Below, piece by piece: positions 22,661 through 35,759 of a stretch of DNA of 64,000 nt; position 1 is the first letter of the stretch; each line of letters opens with the position of its first letter. This DNA comes from Siniperca chuatsi (lineage: Eukaryota > Chordata > Actinopteri > Centrarchiformes > Sinipercidae). Under the pieces are notes generated by a model. The model saw only the letters and a list, made by a program, of their open reading frames with translations, had not been told where the DNA came from and did not search any database. The translations under genes were made by a program, and so were the position numbers. The stretch is from NCBI RefSeq assembly GCF_020085105.1, contig NC_058058.1, forward strand, positions 5,186,675-5,250,674, read 5' to 3'.

Positions 22661-22665
22661 TGGTT

Positions 22666-25600
22666 TCTCTCAGTTTAACATAAAACAAACTCAGCGTGGG
22701 TGATCCCACATGGTCCTCAGTTTTTCAGATATTGGATGAAAAAAAAAAAACTATTTTAGAAATAAATACACATTTATCAGTAATATCAGGCTGGACAGGA
22801 AATACTGTGCATCAAAAAAGGAACTTTAATGCTCCAAATATACAGTTTATTGAGACTGTTCATATCATTTTGCTTAGTTCCAACAATCAGCTAGCTGCCT
22901 AAAAAGGCTATTGTTTCCATCCCTGAAGCAGCCAGCATGTCTGTGCCTGCTGAAGTGCCCATGAGCATGACCTGCTCCTTGTTGCCCCTGTCCTTTGACT
23001 CCTCTCCTCTTTATATTTCTAATTGTAAACATGTCAATCATTTCATGACTGAAAAAAGAAAGAAAGCAAAAGTGCTACCACATCCTGGTGTAGCCCTCAA
23101 CAGGTGCTCTGCAGAGGTCTTGTCACTTCCTTGTTTTGTGGCTGAAGTGGTCCAATGGCAGCAGCTTTCTCTCACTTACCAGCCTGTGGTTTTGTTTTGT
23201 TTTTATGGAGTCTGCACACTCCACCTCTACCCTACTGTACAGACTATAAGTCATTAAATGCATACATACAAACACTTACATACTGTAAAGTGAAATGTGC
23301 ACTTCAGTTACATTAAAAGTCTGAGCTACATACTAACATAAAATATTGTGATTTACACACGGACACCAAAACAATGCCACAGCAAATTACAGGTTACATT
23401 GCTTTTTAAACTCTTGAACCCTGATTTTCCCCTGAATCTCTTAAACTTTCTTGAACTGCATGTCATTACAAACACATGCTGTGCAGCCAATCTCTGTTCA
23501 AATCCACAGAACTTTATTTTATATTCTAGTGGAGATCCCAAAGTTTCCAAAGATACCATATGTCGATATAAAAAACTGAAATTTGGGGAAATGTGTATAA
23601 AATGATGCAGAAGACAAGTAGAATATTTCCATTTGCTGCAAAGGTGCAGCCACAATAACATGGGTTTGACATGCACTTAGTGCATAATATACCTTCAATA
23701 AAGAGCTGGAACAAGCTGATACAGAATACACAACTGATACTGTCAAACAGTGTGGAATAAGAGGATTTCAACAGCATTAAAGCTGCTCAGGGAGAAGAAG
23801 ACAAAAACTACATGTTAATGGGTTACAACCTGAAGTAGTTTTTAATTAAAAAAAACAATATCAATAACCTGATCATATAAGTGCCATGTATTACTTGAAA
23901 TCAACGTATTATAGATGTCTGATTAATCATTTTATATGCATTTATGCAAAATGTGGACTGCATGTATCCAAAGTGCTTTACAGTTTGCTGCTTTACTCAT
24001 TCTGCCATTCGCACACAGCACCGGGGTTCAGTGTCTTGCCCAAGGACAGTCTGACATGTGAACAGGAGGAGCCGTGGAGCCACAGCCGCCCCGCTGCGCT
24101 TATATCTGGTGTCTTTGGGTACTTTGGGACCTTGGCTAGAATTTTAAATACAAGTGAGTTTGAACAATACTGTCCTTTGCAAAGATGGGTTTGTAATGCT
24201 AGGTCTGTCGGTACAACATGTTCGGAGAGGTTGATATATTGATTGCTCTCAAGCACTGTTAAGATTAAATAACATCTTATTATGTTATGTTATATGCTTT
24301 GTTATGTTGTCTGATTTCAATACATTCAGTACATTTTATTGATTTCTTATTTTATCCCACTTGGTGGCACTCGAGATCTATTGTTTGTATCCACTGCAAC
24401 AGACTTATGGCAGCCGGCTTGTTGTTGCCGTATCACCAGACTGAGCACTTCCAAGAAATCACATGGTTACCTGGTTGCCTGGTGAAAATGCATGAGATAA
24501 TCACTTGGGGTGCTGTTGCTCTTACCAATGCTCTTTATCGCAACTCTGATGTTAAGTAAATAATGTCACCCTCCCACCATAGAGACTCCTGACATCCTGA
24601 GAATCTGGTGTAAGCCTAAACCTCTGACTCACTGTTAAATCGTCTATTTATAAGACGGTGCAGCAGTGTGGCGGTGAGAGAGACTGTCCCGTAACTGAAA
24701 CTCAACAGCTTCAATCCCCCCAAATTTTTCTTTAACTGTTGAAGTTAATGACGTCTCTGTATTTTAAACCTTCTGCTAAAATACACAGATCTTATACAGT
24801 ATGTCTGGTGACTCGTGCAATCTAAAATTAAACCACACTTATACTGATTATTTAACCAAGAAGACTTTATCTCTTTGTCAACATTCATGTGGCTGTGACT
24901 TCAGATGTTACTGTCACTTCTCTGCACTTGGTTGCATCCTGTGGATCTGCACATCAAGAGAGCCTCCACAATATAAAACCTACACTGCTTCATAACAACA
25001 CTGCTTCTCAATCTGTGGTGGTTTGTGGGTCAGAGGTGTTTTTTTTCATTTTCAGTACTGTTTTCTGCTCTCACTAGATGGCAGTCAATAGCAATGATTC
25101 CACCTTTTGCTGGGACTGCTGAGAATCCCCTAACTTTTTCCAATCTGCCAGGCCTGCAGCTTCCCAGAAATCACATGGCTGTTGGTAAAAGTGCCTAATA
25201 CAACCAACTGGGGCGCCATTACACTGCCTTAAAGGTTTCATCACAGATCAAGGCTGTAATATTTTTTTAGCTGACATAAGATCAGTTTCTGTTCGCCCAA
25301 TTTTGCTCTCCGAAGTCAAAAACAGACATCAGATCAGCGTTTTAGTTTTACTTTTGTCCTAAACCGGGACTTCCCTTAAGTCATGTGATGTGTCTTTGAT
25401 TGTGTTTTTCTTTCTTTACCATGAAGTGAGGAAACCACAAATTAACTGCTTGAAGTACTCAGAAGTAATCTGACAAATTTGTGCTGCAATTGCCCCCCCC
25501 TAAATTAGGGGATTCAAAAAACCACAGTGGGGGTTTTCCAGGCTATAAAACAATACAAACGGCCTCAGTTAGAAATTATTACACAGTGGAGATATATGGT

Positions 25601-26180
25601 TACTTTTACCTCAAGCAAAACAGTATATCCAAAATATTATCATGTGACTTATCAGAATCACTTTATTCTCCAAGATCAATAACTGCACATTATTTTTTGG
25701 GCTCTATATAGCTATTAGTTTCCGCTGTCTGTTCTATTCTATTGACTGCTATTCTAATGCAAACCCATTTGTCAAACATCTGTCAAACTAAATGAGATGA
25801 TGTGTGGAAAAGAAGCTACATTAGCTCCTTTATTACTTTTGGTTTAAAGAAGGGAAGAGAAGCAAGTATTATGTTACAGTGAAGCTAACAAAGAGTCAGG
25901 TGACTGTTTTTCTTCATAACACAACTCAGGTTTGATTTGTGCAATAGCCAACAAAGAGGAACTAACAGTTTAGTTCCAGTGTTGGCACAACTCAAAAGTG
26001 AGTCGTACCAACCAACTAAAGTGTTTCAGGGACAGAAAATACAATATAAACTATAGAAAAGGCTTAAAATGTTTAGAGGTTATTACTTTGATTCTGTTGC
26101 ACACCTGACCTAATTAAGGGATGTCTGTTTTCATGACTTGTTAACTGAAGAAGTTGTAGGAGAGGAGAACTGGAATAAAT
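22666..26180. other. Gene-free intergenic stretch with repeat remnants
   Basis: No supportable gene. At about 23965-24100 there is a remnant of a widespread fish repeat (aaagtgctttacag, then ggttcagtgtcttgcccaag and acatgtgaacaggagga). The rest is AT-rich and featureless to my reading. Confidence 0.5.
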
Positions 26181-26184
26181 ATTT

Positions 26185-26770
26185 GCAGTGATGAAAAGTA
26201 ACATTTACTCAAGTACTGTACTTGACTTGAATATTTCCTTTTTATGCTGCTTTATACTTCTACTCCACTACAATTCAGAGAGAGACATTGTACTTTTTAC
26301 TACATTTACAGATATAGTTACTAGTTACCTTAGAGATTAAGCTTTTTATATTAAAAACATATGATCAGTTTATAAAATACAACACATTGTTAAAGATTAA
26401 ACCAGCTGTTTCCAACCTTTTTGCTTGTGACCCCTGACAATAAAACGGTGTCTAGTTAGGGCCTCTTGAGGTGTTTCAGATGTCTGTGAGTTGTTGGCAG
26501 TTCCACCAATAGAATGATTTCCACTCTTAACGTTGGACATGGTTAAACTGTATATAAAATAGTTAAAACAAGCTCAACATCCACCAGCTACAACAAGAAT
26601 CTAATAATATATCGTTCATAGGGGCAAAACAAGTACTTTTACTTAGCTGATAACACTTTTGTACTTTTACTTAAGTAGGATTTTTAATGAAGGACTTTTA
26701 CTTGTAATGGAGTATTGTCACACTGCCGTATTGGTACTTTTACTTATGTTAAGGATCTGACCACCACTAA
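26185..26770 (-). repeat. Dispersed element rich in AAGTACTTTTACTT-type sequence
   Basis: The ends of this stretch carry repeated motifs such as tactcaagtactgtacttg and gtacttttacttaagtag in inverted arrangement. They are characteristic of a common teleost non-autonomous DNA element. A related copy in the opposite orientation is at about 43330-43860 in psmb12. The middle holds unrelated sequence (about 26400-26600), so this copy is either nested or diverged. Boundaries are approximate. Confidence 0.55.
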
Positions 26771-28025
26771 ATATTAGCAGGATAGCTGGCCCTGTGGCAC
26801 TAATTTAACCTGGTTTGAAATATTCTATAAGGCCTGGTGGAAGAAAGGGGTATCCTGTAATTTAAAGGACACAAGTTTGATTAATGCACAAGTCCGTGTA
26901 TCTCCATCAACAGCCACTTGTCGTGTCAAAGTGTCCCTTAGTGAAGGCTACAAAACCAAAACCAAACTACTAATTGTTGCTCTGGATGAGTTCCTCAGTC
27001 AAATGCCTAAATGTTAATGAAGACATTACAGATAAACATGCACACAGTCCAGCTTTTGTCATATGACTGGCTGTGTGGCAGATGTACTGTATCATAGAAA
27101 ATAAATCGCCGTGACTGCTGAGCACATTCAACAAAAGCTGCATACCTAAATGGTAGAAGAGTGTCATAACTAGAATGCTTTTTGTCCTACGAACTTGGGC
27201 TTGGCTGTGGTTTGGCAGCCGGTGAACACACAACACAATAAAGAGAGAAAGTGAAAGAAAGATACGAGGGGACTTTGGCAGTGTGGTGCAGTGGTATGGT
27301 GCAGAGCCGGTTAGGCAAAAGCTTCACGGCACATCCGCACACCCAAAGACACGCACGCATACACAGTATATATATATATGTAGTTGCACACTGAGGTTTG
27401 AGAATGCACATGACTCTTTTCTTTACACCACAGTGACAGATAAAGCCACAGGTTCATTATATAATCTTTTATTTGCCTTAACGCCCCTCGTTTTCCGCGG
27501 TCGGCCATTTTGTGTTTAGGTTTTTGAAGGTATCACACTAAGATGGCGGCAACTTTTGGCATTTTCTTTTCCGCTTTGTCCCCTCCTGCCTTTCTAACCC
27601 GCAGGCAGCACAGAATTGCTGATGGGAAGCAGCCAAGTTTACTGATGAGTCACTGTGCCTGATGTAAACCTTGTATCTCCAAACTGTTTGCATCTCCAAA
27701 CCGTACAATGAAAAATAGGTTTGTTTTCAGCTAGACCACCATACATTTTATTAGTTCATCCAGGGGATTTAAATGTTTTAATAAGCACCAACAGTAAACA
27801 GGAGAGCAATGTTCACCCACAGAGGAGCATGTAATCCTTCAGAATCCTTTCATTAAAAAATTAAATTAGGTTAATCTAAAGTTAGGAGACATTTACATTT
27901 GGACAGGTACAGTATAATATTGTAGGCCATGCAAGCAAAAGTTATTGTCACAACGGCTACTTCTGTTTGGTCATTTAGCACATTTTTGCTTTTTTTCCTG
28001 TTTTTTCAGACTTTAACAGGTCACA
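26771..28025. other. Gene-free intergenic stretch
   Basis: Nothing recognisable. A short TA tract is near 27368. The open frames on both strands are unrelated to known proteins as far as I can see. Confidence 0.45.
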
Positions 28026-28435
28026 TTTCAGATGCCGTCTAGTTGCCCTCAGTGTGTCCTCGCCAATCCCAGTCACCTGATCCCCTCACCCACCAGCACA
28101 CCTGTTCCCCATTCCCTATTATCTCCCCTGCATATATATCAGCCCTCTTTCCCCAGTCATGTGCCAGATTGTCTAATGTCATGCTCAGTCTTAGCGAGCC
28201 AGCTGGTGTGCCTGGTTCTTGCCTGCTTGTTCCTGACCACGGCCTGTTCCCGGTCTTGCCTGAATGCCCCTTCCCTGCATAGTTTGCCCTCGCTGACTGA
28301 TTACCTGCTGAACTCTGCTTTGAACTCTTACCATTTAAACTATTGACTACTTTCAGATGCCCTTCCTCTGAGTCCTGCTTGAGAGTCCACATCTCTGTGT
28401 TGCGAATAGATAAGTAGATAAACAATTCTTGAACT
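28026..28435 (+). repeat. Unclassified LTR-like repeat fragment
   Basis: C-rich, low-G segment (cagcacacctgttccccatt, a catatatatc TATA-like box, tgttcctgaccacggcctg, end near attcttgaacttgaca). Its composition resembles fish LTR sequence. I could not find matching ends or a target duplication, so this is a weak call. Confidence 0.35.
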
Positions 28436-30338
28436 TGACATGTTCGAAATGTATTGAAAAATAATACATACAGCAGTTTTAATGTATCGTCTTAATGCAA
28501 ATGTGTGAATTATGCAGCTCAAATCCCTCCTAGATACTTGCACTTTCAGAGCAGTTGCACTTAACTCAGGTGCAGTTGAATGTGAATTTAAGAGACAAAA
28601 AATAACATGTATGTTAAACCTTCTCAGGAAACATGAAGTCTTAAAAATCTTGCAGTCATTAAAATCAAGGAGAAACAGATGCCGAACTTGCCTGAGGCAT
28701 GTGACTTCGGTCACCATTTTGTGGATGCACACAAGTCTTGACAAAATGGTGACCCGTGTTTCCTAACCTGAGCCTGATCTTTGTCGATAGAGGGGGTTGG
28801 TGTGTTGACATAATGCTGCATATCACTTCACTGTATCTTTGGTGTTTATGACATATCACCAGGCAACTTTCCAAAAAGCCTCACTATGTTGTTGGTAGTC
28901 AGGGACTTTCCAGGCCAGCTCTAATAATAAAACCCAACCCCTGCTGTACTGTACAGTCAAGTGGCTTAAAACCAGAAACACAATAGACACCACAGCCACT
29001 GATATGATAAGAAAAACCCAAAGGCTTCAGATGACTAACAAGTATAACAAATTTGCAATTACCATGCTCAGTAATAATGTATTCCATTTGTAGTAATTTT
29101 TAAGTGATGTGTTTCTCTTCTTTTCCTCTCACAGTACAGTATAAATCAAGCAGAGCCAACTGTGCTTGTAGAAAACCTACAAACTCTGAATTTCCACACC
29201 GGGATTAAAAGAGAAACTAAACTGCAAGCACATTCTTGCTGAACATGTTACTTGTTGCTGACGTGTGTGTGTGTGAGAGATGTACTACTCTGTGTAACTT
29301 TGTATTATGTGCCTTGTTTGTTTAGTGCTGTCCTATCACTATGTGGATGTTTTGTGACCTGCCAAGGGACTGCTGATGAAAATTAGCTTAAAGCTAACTC
29401 TGGTACAATACATCAAATGGTAACATTTGTTTAATATTGTACATGGTCACTTTCCAAATAAAATAAATAAATGCACATTCTTGCGTAGAACATAAAATCT
29501 TGCTCTGTACCCTCATTTTGGAGTAATTTTTATTATCTCTACATCCTTGTAGTGCCAAATGCTTTCCCAGCCCTCTAATTTACTTTTTTACTGTGTGGAA
29601 CAAATCTCATCACGTTCATGATGACATCATGTTGGCCGAAGCCTTTGTTCTCCGTGTTTTTAGATATTTTTATTTTTTTTTTAATAAAAAAAAAAAATAA
29701 ATCATTTGAATGTCCTATGAATGTGTTTAGTGAAAGGACGTCATAAATGTGTGGCTTGAAAAATAAATAAATACAATCCATGAAAACATTCAGATACGGT
29801 TTGACTGACATTCTGGCAGGAGTCAGCTGACGTCACTGACTATGATCCAAAATGTCTGATCAATCTTTTATTTGGGACATACCCATAATGCAACCTTTGG
29901 CCACAAATGAAGGTTTATGGTGTCAACTGTGTGCTGTCATGTCAAACTTTTATTCATCTTTACCAAACACCAGGACTTAAAATTGAAGAATAATACAGTG
30001 GAGATATATCAATCAGAAAAAAAATCACTCATAAATTTAATTTGATTAATTTACAATACCTAATGTAATTTTAACAGCCTGCAAAATAAATAACAGATGT
30101 ATACTATTACAGATGTGAAGGTGCTTTTTAGGCCACATATTTTAAAATAATGAAATTTCTGGAAAATCATTTTCACTATCTATACAAAAATATTTATATA
30201 AACTCCAGCTTGTTCTCTCACATTATCATCAGGCTAGCTGCTGTTGATCCTGCTGTCTAACAGATGCAGCGCAGTCATTCTGAACAATTCTCTCAGTATT
30301 TATCGAGCTACAGCATCAGCATCAGTGACAGTAGTTTG
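28436..30338. other. tap2 3' flank and intergenic sequence
   Basis: No gene seen. Minus-strand polyadenylation signals (TTTATT on plus) at 29949-29954 and 29867-29872 are candidates for the tap2 3' end, giving a 3' UTR of about 0.4-0.5 kb. A (GT)n/GA patch is near 29265. Confidence 0.45.
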
Positions 30339-30632
30339 TCACTGTGGTGAGTTTCCCTCAGTGAAGAGCTTCTCTCTCAGTTTGTAGTAGCTCCCCTTCC
30401 TGTCCATCAGTTCCTGGTGAGTCCCTCGCTCCCGAACTCTGCCTTCACCAATCACAACGATCTGATCTGCCTTCTCGATGGTCTTCAGCCTGTGAGCGAT
30501 CACCAGCAGGGTCTGGTTGGGACAACTAGCCAGGGCCTGCTGAACCTGTGCAGAGTCAATGACAGAAATATTTATTATTTCATTATCTGGTGTTCACCAG
30601 GTATCACTTTTTTAGGTGGAAGTAGAGCTAAA

Positions 30633-30689
<57 letters not shown>

Positions 30690-33600
30690 TCATTAAAACA
30701 GGCTAAATTATGTTATTTATCAGATGGATCAGATCACATTTCTTCAAGATTGGTCATAAACAAATTTTCCTTTTCTATGAAACCGTGAAAGATATTTGGC
30801 TTGTATGACTGCCAGTTTTTTCTTCTGGAGCTTTGAGCTCTGAGCACTAAAACGTGAAGATTTAATTTCTGTCAATAAGGTCTTGATTGTCCAGCTAGAA
30901 ACTCCAAGACAGTCATATTCTTTACATTGCTTGGTTTTATTGGGGCATTTATTATCAATTAACCAAGCAATGATGTGTGAGCACACTTTTACATGTGTGC
31001 AGCACTTCCTCTATATATCTATTAAATACTGACTTTATGTTTTTAGTCAGAACTGACTGCCTATTGCTGGGGCTACAGGGGAATACATTCATAGATTAAT
31101 TCACTCTTGTGATAAAGAGTCTTCGAGTCTTCATCCACATACTGTATTACTCACTATTTAACTGATGGTATAGAACTTGTTTGAAATACAAACCTAGAGA
31201 CTTCTGGCCCTGGAGGGCGCATGCTTGGACACCACTGTGTTAGACGTTGCGACATACCTTATTTTCACTCTCGCTGTCCAGAGAGCTGGTTATTTCATCC
31301 AGAATGAGGACCTGTGGCTGTCTGACCAGAGCTCGAGCAATGGCGATCCGCTGCCTCTCGCTCTTGGACATCTGGCCGCCACCCTCACCCACCTCTGAGA
31401 AATGGACAACATTACAAAATCATAACAGATTGAGGTTCAAGCTGAGGTAAAATTCAAAAACCAGGAAATATAGAAAGATCTGAGGATTAGAAAACTCAAA
31501 TACTAAAGGGTCTGGTCAGCACTAACCCCCCTAAAATACTGCATGTGTATATTTAGCCTTTATTATGCACAAATTGAATCTACATAAATGTTTAAGATTA
31601 ATAAATAAAAAGTTAAACATTTTCCATCATCAATCTTGCTCTGCAAATGATATTTTCTTCCCTCATTCACCCAAACTTTTCCCAAACTTCTAAAGCAGGT
31701 TTCTGTGTACATGTAGGCATTCAGCCATGTAAAACAGCATGAAGGGTGGTTGAACGAGTTTACCTGTATCGTAGCCTTTCTCCATCTGCTTGATGAAGTC
31801 ATGGGCGTTGGCTTTGCGTGCTGCTTCCTGGATCTCATCCAATGAGCAGTCGGCAAGCCCGTAGGCGATGTTGTCTCTGATGGAGCCAGAGAAGAGCACA
31901 GGCTCCTGGTTCACCACTGCAATCTGTTAATCACACTCTCATCAGCTTGACTGAACGAATAACTCATGTTATGCATATAAAAGTAAATTTCACACTCAAA
32001 TTTTTTTGAACAATTAGATATATAATTAATATAATAAAGAAAGAAAATATAAAACAATTTAAACAGATAAAAGACATACATTCTGTAAGAAAAGCGCTCC
32101 CAACAAAGAATGGTGTGCATCATCAGAAAAAGCAGTAATGATTAATTACCTTCTTGTGGAGGAAATGGTGGTCATAGGATTTCAGTGGTTTATTGTCCAA
32201 TAGGATTTCTCCATCCTGCGGCTCATAGAATCGCTGCAGCAGACTCACACAGGTGCTTTTTCCTTCTCCGGAGGGACCCACCAGTGCCGTCATCTGACCT
32301 GACTTCAGCTCCAGAGAAAAGTCCTGAAGCAAGGAGACAACAATGGTTTTAAAAACCCAGTTTAACTGCAATATTCCACATTTATCCATCGGACACACGC
32401 AGACAATCAGAGAACGTTTAGCCATAACATTTTAATTCATCAGACCACATTTGGTTCAAATTGAGTTTTGTGTCTCTGTAGTTTAATATACATACATTGT
32501 AACTTTCTATATTAATATTGCTTTTCCACTATTCATTTCAATATTTTTTTTCACATGAACTGTCCAAACCAAAGAGTTCCCCTTGTCTACCTGCCGCTCA
32601 GACCTCACCTGCAGCACTGTCTTGTTGGGGCATGAAGGATAGGCGAAGTTGAGATGGTGGAAGCTGACGGCGCCTGCCAGCTGATCAGGTTTGAGTTTTC
32701 CCTCTGTGCTGACCTGAGGTTTTCGGTCCAGGTACTCAAACACTTTGCCAGCAGCCCCCACCGAGTTCAGCATGTCTCCGAAGATGTAGGTGAGTGTCTG
32801 GAAGATGGCAGTCATGAAACAGATCTCTTAATAACACATTTATAGAGTCAGAGTTTCAGTATGTTAAATATTATTATTATTGTAAATATTTTTTACAAGC
32901 AACCATATGTTCAGAATAGTGTAGGACAGGCACAATATGTCTGGTTAGACATGCTTAAAAGCTATGAGCCAATGGAGGACATGTCCTGAGGACATGACAG
33001 CTCATACTCTTCTTTTAAAAGCAACCTCAAAACGTTTCTTTTTTTCTATTATCTTTCAATAATGAGTATAGTGTGTGTGTGTGCAGTTGTTAATGGTTCT
33101 CCTTAACTTCTTTAATTATAACATGCATTTTTTTAAATGCTTATGTGAAACACATTGACTTTTCCCTTGTGTATGAAATATGCTATTTGCCTTGCCTAAC
33201 TGCTAAACTGTTTGTTAACTAACTTAAAAGCTACTACTTTTAGGTGCTTGCAATCACCGGCCCTGACTGACAACAATCCACAGAGCATTATGGGATACCC
33301 TGATGTTGTCTCCAAGGTCTGACTGGTAGAGGATGAAGGAAACCAGGTTGCCAGTGGTCATCTGTCCGCTCCGGATGAACAGCCTGCCGTAGTACAACAT
33401 TAAGACCTGCATGCCCAAACCTGTCAACTATAGACACACACACACACACACACACACAGAGGAACAAATACTGTTAAATAAGGTGATATGCAATGACATG
33501 CTCAACACCACCTGATCTCCAAAAAAGACAATTTTACAAAAAAAAAGGCAAACTCCTCACCCTCCGTGCGAGCAGGTAAACAGCCGTGACAGTGTCCCGG

Positions 33601-35706
33601 CGGGTCTTGAGAATGTGTGTGTCCATCAAGCGGTCGTCATAGCGACGGGCCTCTTGTTTTTCGGTGTTAAAGCTCCGTACCACGTGAATACTGGATACGG
33701 CCTCATTCGCGGCTTCATTTGCCAGAGCCATTGAGTCCTGCACTGCCAGGGACAACCGCTGAGGAAGGAGTCAAAATAAACAATAATAATGTTTTTTTTT
33801 CCATGTCAGTACTTCAGCAAAATTTTCTTGGTAATAGATGTCATATACATATGAGTCTGTGGATCTCAGTGTTAATTCAACATTTCTTATTAACCTGCTT
33901 GTACCTGGTAGTGTGTGTCGTAGATGTTCTGAATGAGGCCAGTGATAGGCGTCTCCATCAATACGAGGAACGTGAGCTTCCATGAAAGATTCATCATCAG
34001 GGAGATCATGCCCAGTGTCTTGATGAATGTCCTCAGCAGCACATTGACATTCAGACACACTGTTCTTCCCATCAGGGTGGTGTCTTTAGACAACCTGGAC
34101 GTGATTTCACCTACACAGAAAATGAATCGAAGTTATTTTCTGTCCTGTCCTGTTATGGTTTTGTCCTGTCACATCCTCTTTTGTCCTGCTCTATTCTGTC
34201 CTGCTTCTTATCTGTTCTTGTCCTGTATTGTTTTGTCTAGCTTGACCTGTCTGGTCCAATATGTCCTATCCTGTCCTTATTCTTATTCTGTCTTGTTTTG
34301 TCCTGAATTGCCCTGTCTTGATATATGTAATGTCTGGTCTTGACCTGACCTTTTTTTGTCCTTCATGTGCACTCAGAAATTATTCATACAGCATAACTGC
34401 ATGTTATATACGAGCCTTACCTGTCTTTATGGTCTCAAAGAATCCAATTTCCTGTTTGGTCAAGGCCCCAAACAGCATGACCTTCACTCTGCATGTGTAG
34501 GCACTGATGGCACAAAGTAAGAGACCCCCTCTGCAGCCCGCACTCACAGAGCTAATCAATCAATCAAAGAGAAAGTCAGTCAGATATTACCTGCGAGCCA
34601 CAGAAACATGCAGGTGGATGAATGTGGAGGGAAAACATTGTCCCATACCTTCCCAGAGAGAACAGGCCCATGAAGAGGACTGCGGATATGAATTCATTGG
34701 GCTGGTACTGACTGCCGAGGATGTCAATGACTCTCCCAGTGTAGAACGGGATGAACATCTCACCTGAGAAGAGACACACACACACACACAGGTGCACATA
34801 GTCAGATACAAACAGAGAGATGAGGATGCATCAGCCAGGCAAATCAGCATCAGATTATCATCATTATCATCTTCATCTTTATCATGAATTTGGTCCTCTG
34901 TATCCCGAGAGCAGAGCTCTTCCAAGGCTCGTGTTTCTATTCCCACAGAGACTCAAAATTAAAAATATCTGCCGATAATGAAAATTAAAATGACAGCGTT
35001 TTAAACGATACTTTCCACTGTGCTCATAGCTGATAATTGACCATTATCAATCTGCTCCTTTTCCTTAGCATCTCTACCACCATCATCATCATCAACATCA
35101 TCATCATCATCATCACCTGCTGTACTTACAGATAACAGCCAGCGACAGGAACACAAGCCCTCCAAGCAGCAGGTGATAGTAGGGTTTGTACAGGCGGAGG
35201 ACTCTCACAAACAGCACTCTGGCTTTCTGCTTGTTCTCTTTACCGGCGGCGGCATCGTCGGTGTCCGGGATGGTGATTTCCCAAAACAGTGCAGCGGCCA
35301 GCGACGCTCCGGTGCATATCAGCCAGCAGCGCATATCCGCCGATGAGCCACACTGGGTCTCCTCATTGTAAAGCGCTTTGGTCCCGGTCTCAAACACCGC
35401 GGGCAGCAGACTGTGCGCCGTTATTAAACGAATCAGAGACGGTTTTAGGTCTCCAAGGCTGAGCAGAGTTACAGCAGTTAGTGCCAAGCACCGGAGAGCC
35501 GCAGAAACCCAAAGGCGCGGAAGATGTCCAAAGACGCTGTGAATCACAACGAATCCCGATGCGTAAAACAAAGAAAGGTCGACGCAAACTGCTAAAGTCA
35601 AAGCACCGACTTTGCGGATTATTACTGCTGTATCGCCTGCCATTTTCCAGTAACAGTCGTCCTCGTACGACCTGCTCTGCCGCGGGACCAGCGTTTTAGT
35701 TTTCAT
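30339..35706 (-). CDS. tap2: TAP2, ABC half-transporter of antigenic peptides
   Basis: TAP2 pairs with TAP1 in the ER membrane and pumps cytosolic peptides to MHC class I. Eleven exons: 35130-35706, 34649-34763, 34421-34551, 33905-34110, 33561-33758, 33299-33427, 32609-32797, 32150-32323, 31764-31923, 31258-31394, 30339-30545. They close in frame at 740 aa; mammalian TAP2 is about 690-700. Exon 1 gives the hydrophobic N-terminal domain, and [14 protein letters not shown] starts the core transmembrane domain. The nucleotide-binding domain has Walker [10 protein letters not shown] (531-539), Q-loop Gln579, Walker B LILDE (656-660, catalytic Glu present) and H-loop IAHRL (His690). The signature motif is degenerate: MSKSE (635-639). 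D-loop region is ITSSLD. TAP2 rather than TAP1 is supported by RVIDILG...QYQPNEF and exon sizes. An alternative start, [11 protein letters not shown], is at 35643. ISRE and GAS motifs lie upstream. Proteasome genes follow, as in other fish. Confidence 0.96.
30635..30687 (+). repeat. (TA)n microsatellite in the last tap2 intron
   Basis: Uninterrupted AT dinucleotides over about 53 bp, seen directly. About 90 bp separate it from the last coding exon. Confidence 0.97.
34135..34325 (+). repeat. Imperfect tgtcctg-type minisatellite in a tap2 intron
   Basis: Repeated variants of tgtcctg / ttgtcctgt / tcctgtcctg over about 190 bp, in the intron before the exon at 33905-34110. Units are irregular. 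On the minus strand this is a purine-rich stretch near the splice donor side of exon 3's intron. No coding potential. Confidence 0.7.
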
Positions 35707-35714
35707 CCACTTTC

Positions 35715-35751
35715 AGTTTCATTTTCTGGCACGAGCAGGGGTTTCCCTGAA
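35715..35751 (-). promoter_or_regulatory. tap2: Interferon response elements upstream of tap2: ISRE and GAS
   Basis: On the minus strand 35715-35726 reads GAAAATGAAACT, a perfect match to the ISRE consensus GAAANNGAAACT. 16 bp further upstream, 35743-35751 is TTCCCTGAA, matching the STAT1 GAS consensus TTCNNNGAA. Both lie within 50 bp of the tap2 start codon. Known biology: TAP genes are induced by type I and II interferons. The function here is inferred from sequence. Confidence 0.7.
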
Positions 35752-35759
35752 ACGCAAAC

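Noticed and set aside
22074-22678. Overlapping Pro/Ser-rich open frames that look like a secreted protein
   Set aside because: They lie inside the solo LTR with clear TG...CA ends and target duplication; LTR sequence, not a gene.
30417-30788. Open frame with YI repeats overlapping tap2
   Set aside because: Antisense to the last tap2 exon and running through the (TA)n array.
30339-35706. Assignment as TAP1
   Set aside because: RVIDILG-type sequence, exon sizes and the intact Walker B Glu match TAP2; mammalian TAP1 lacks that Glu.
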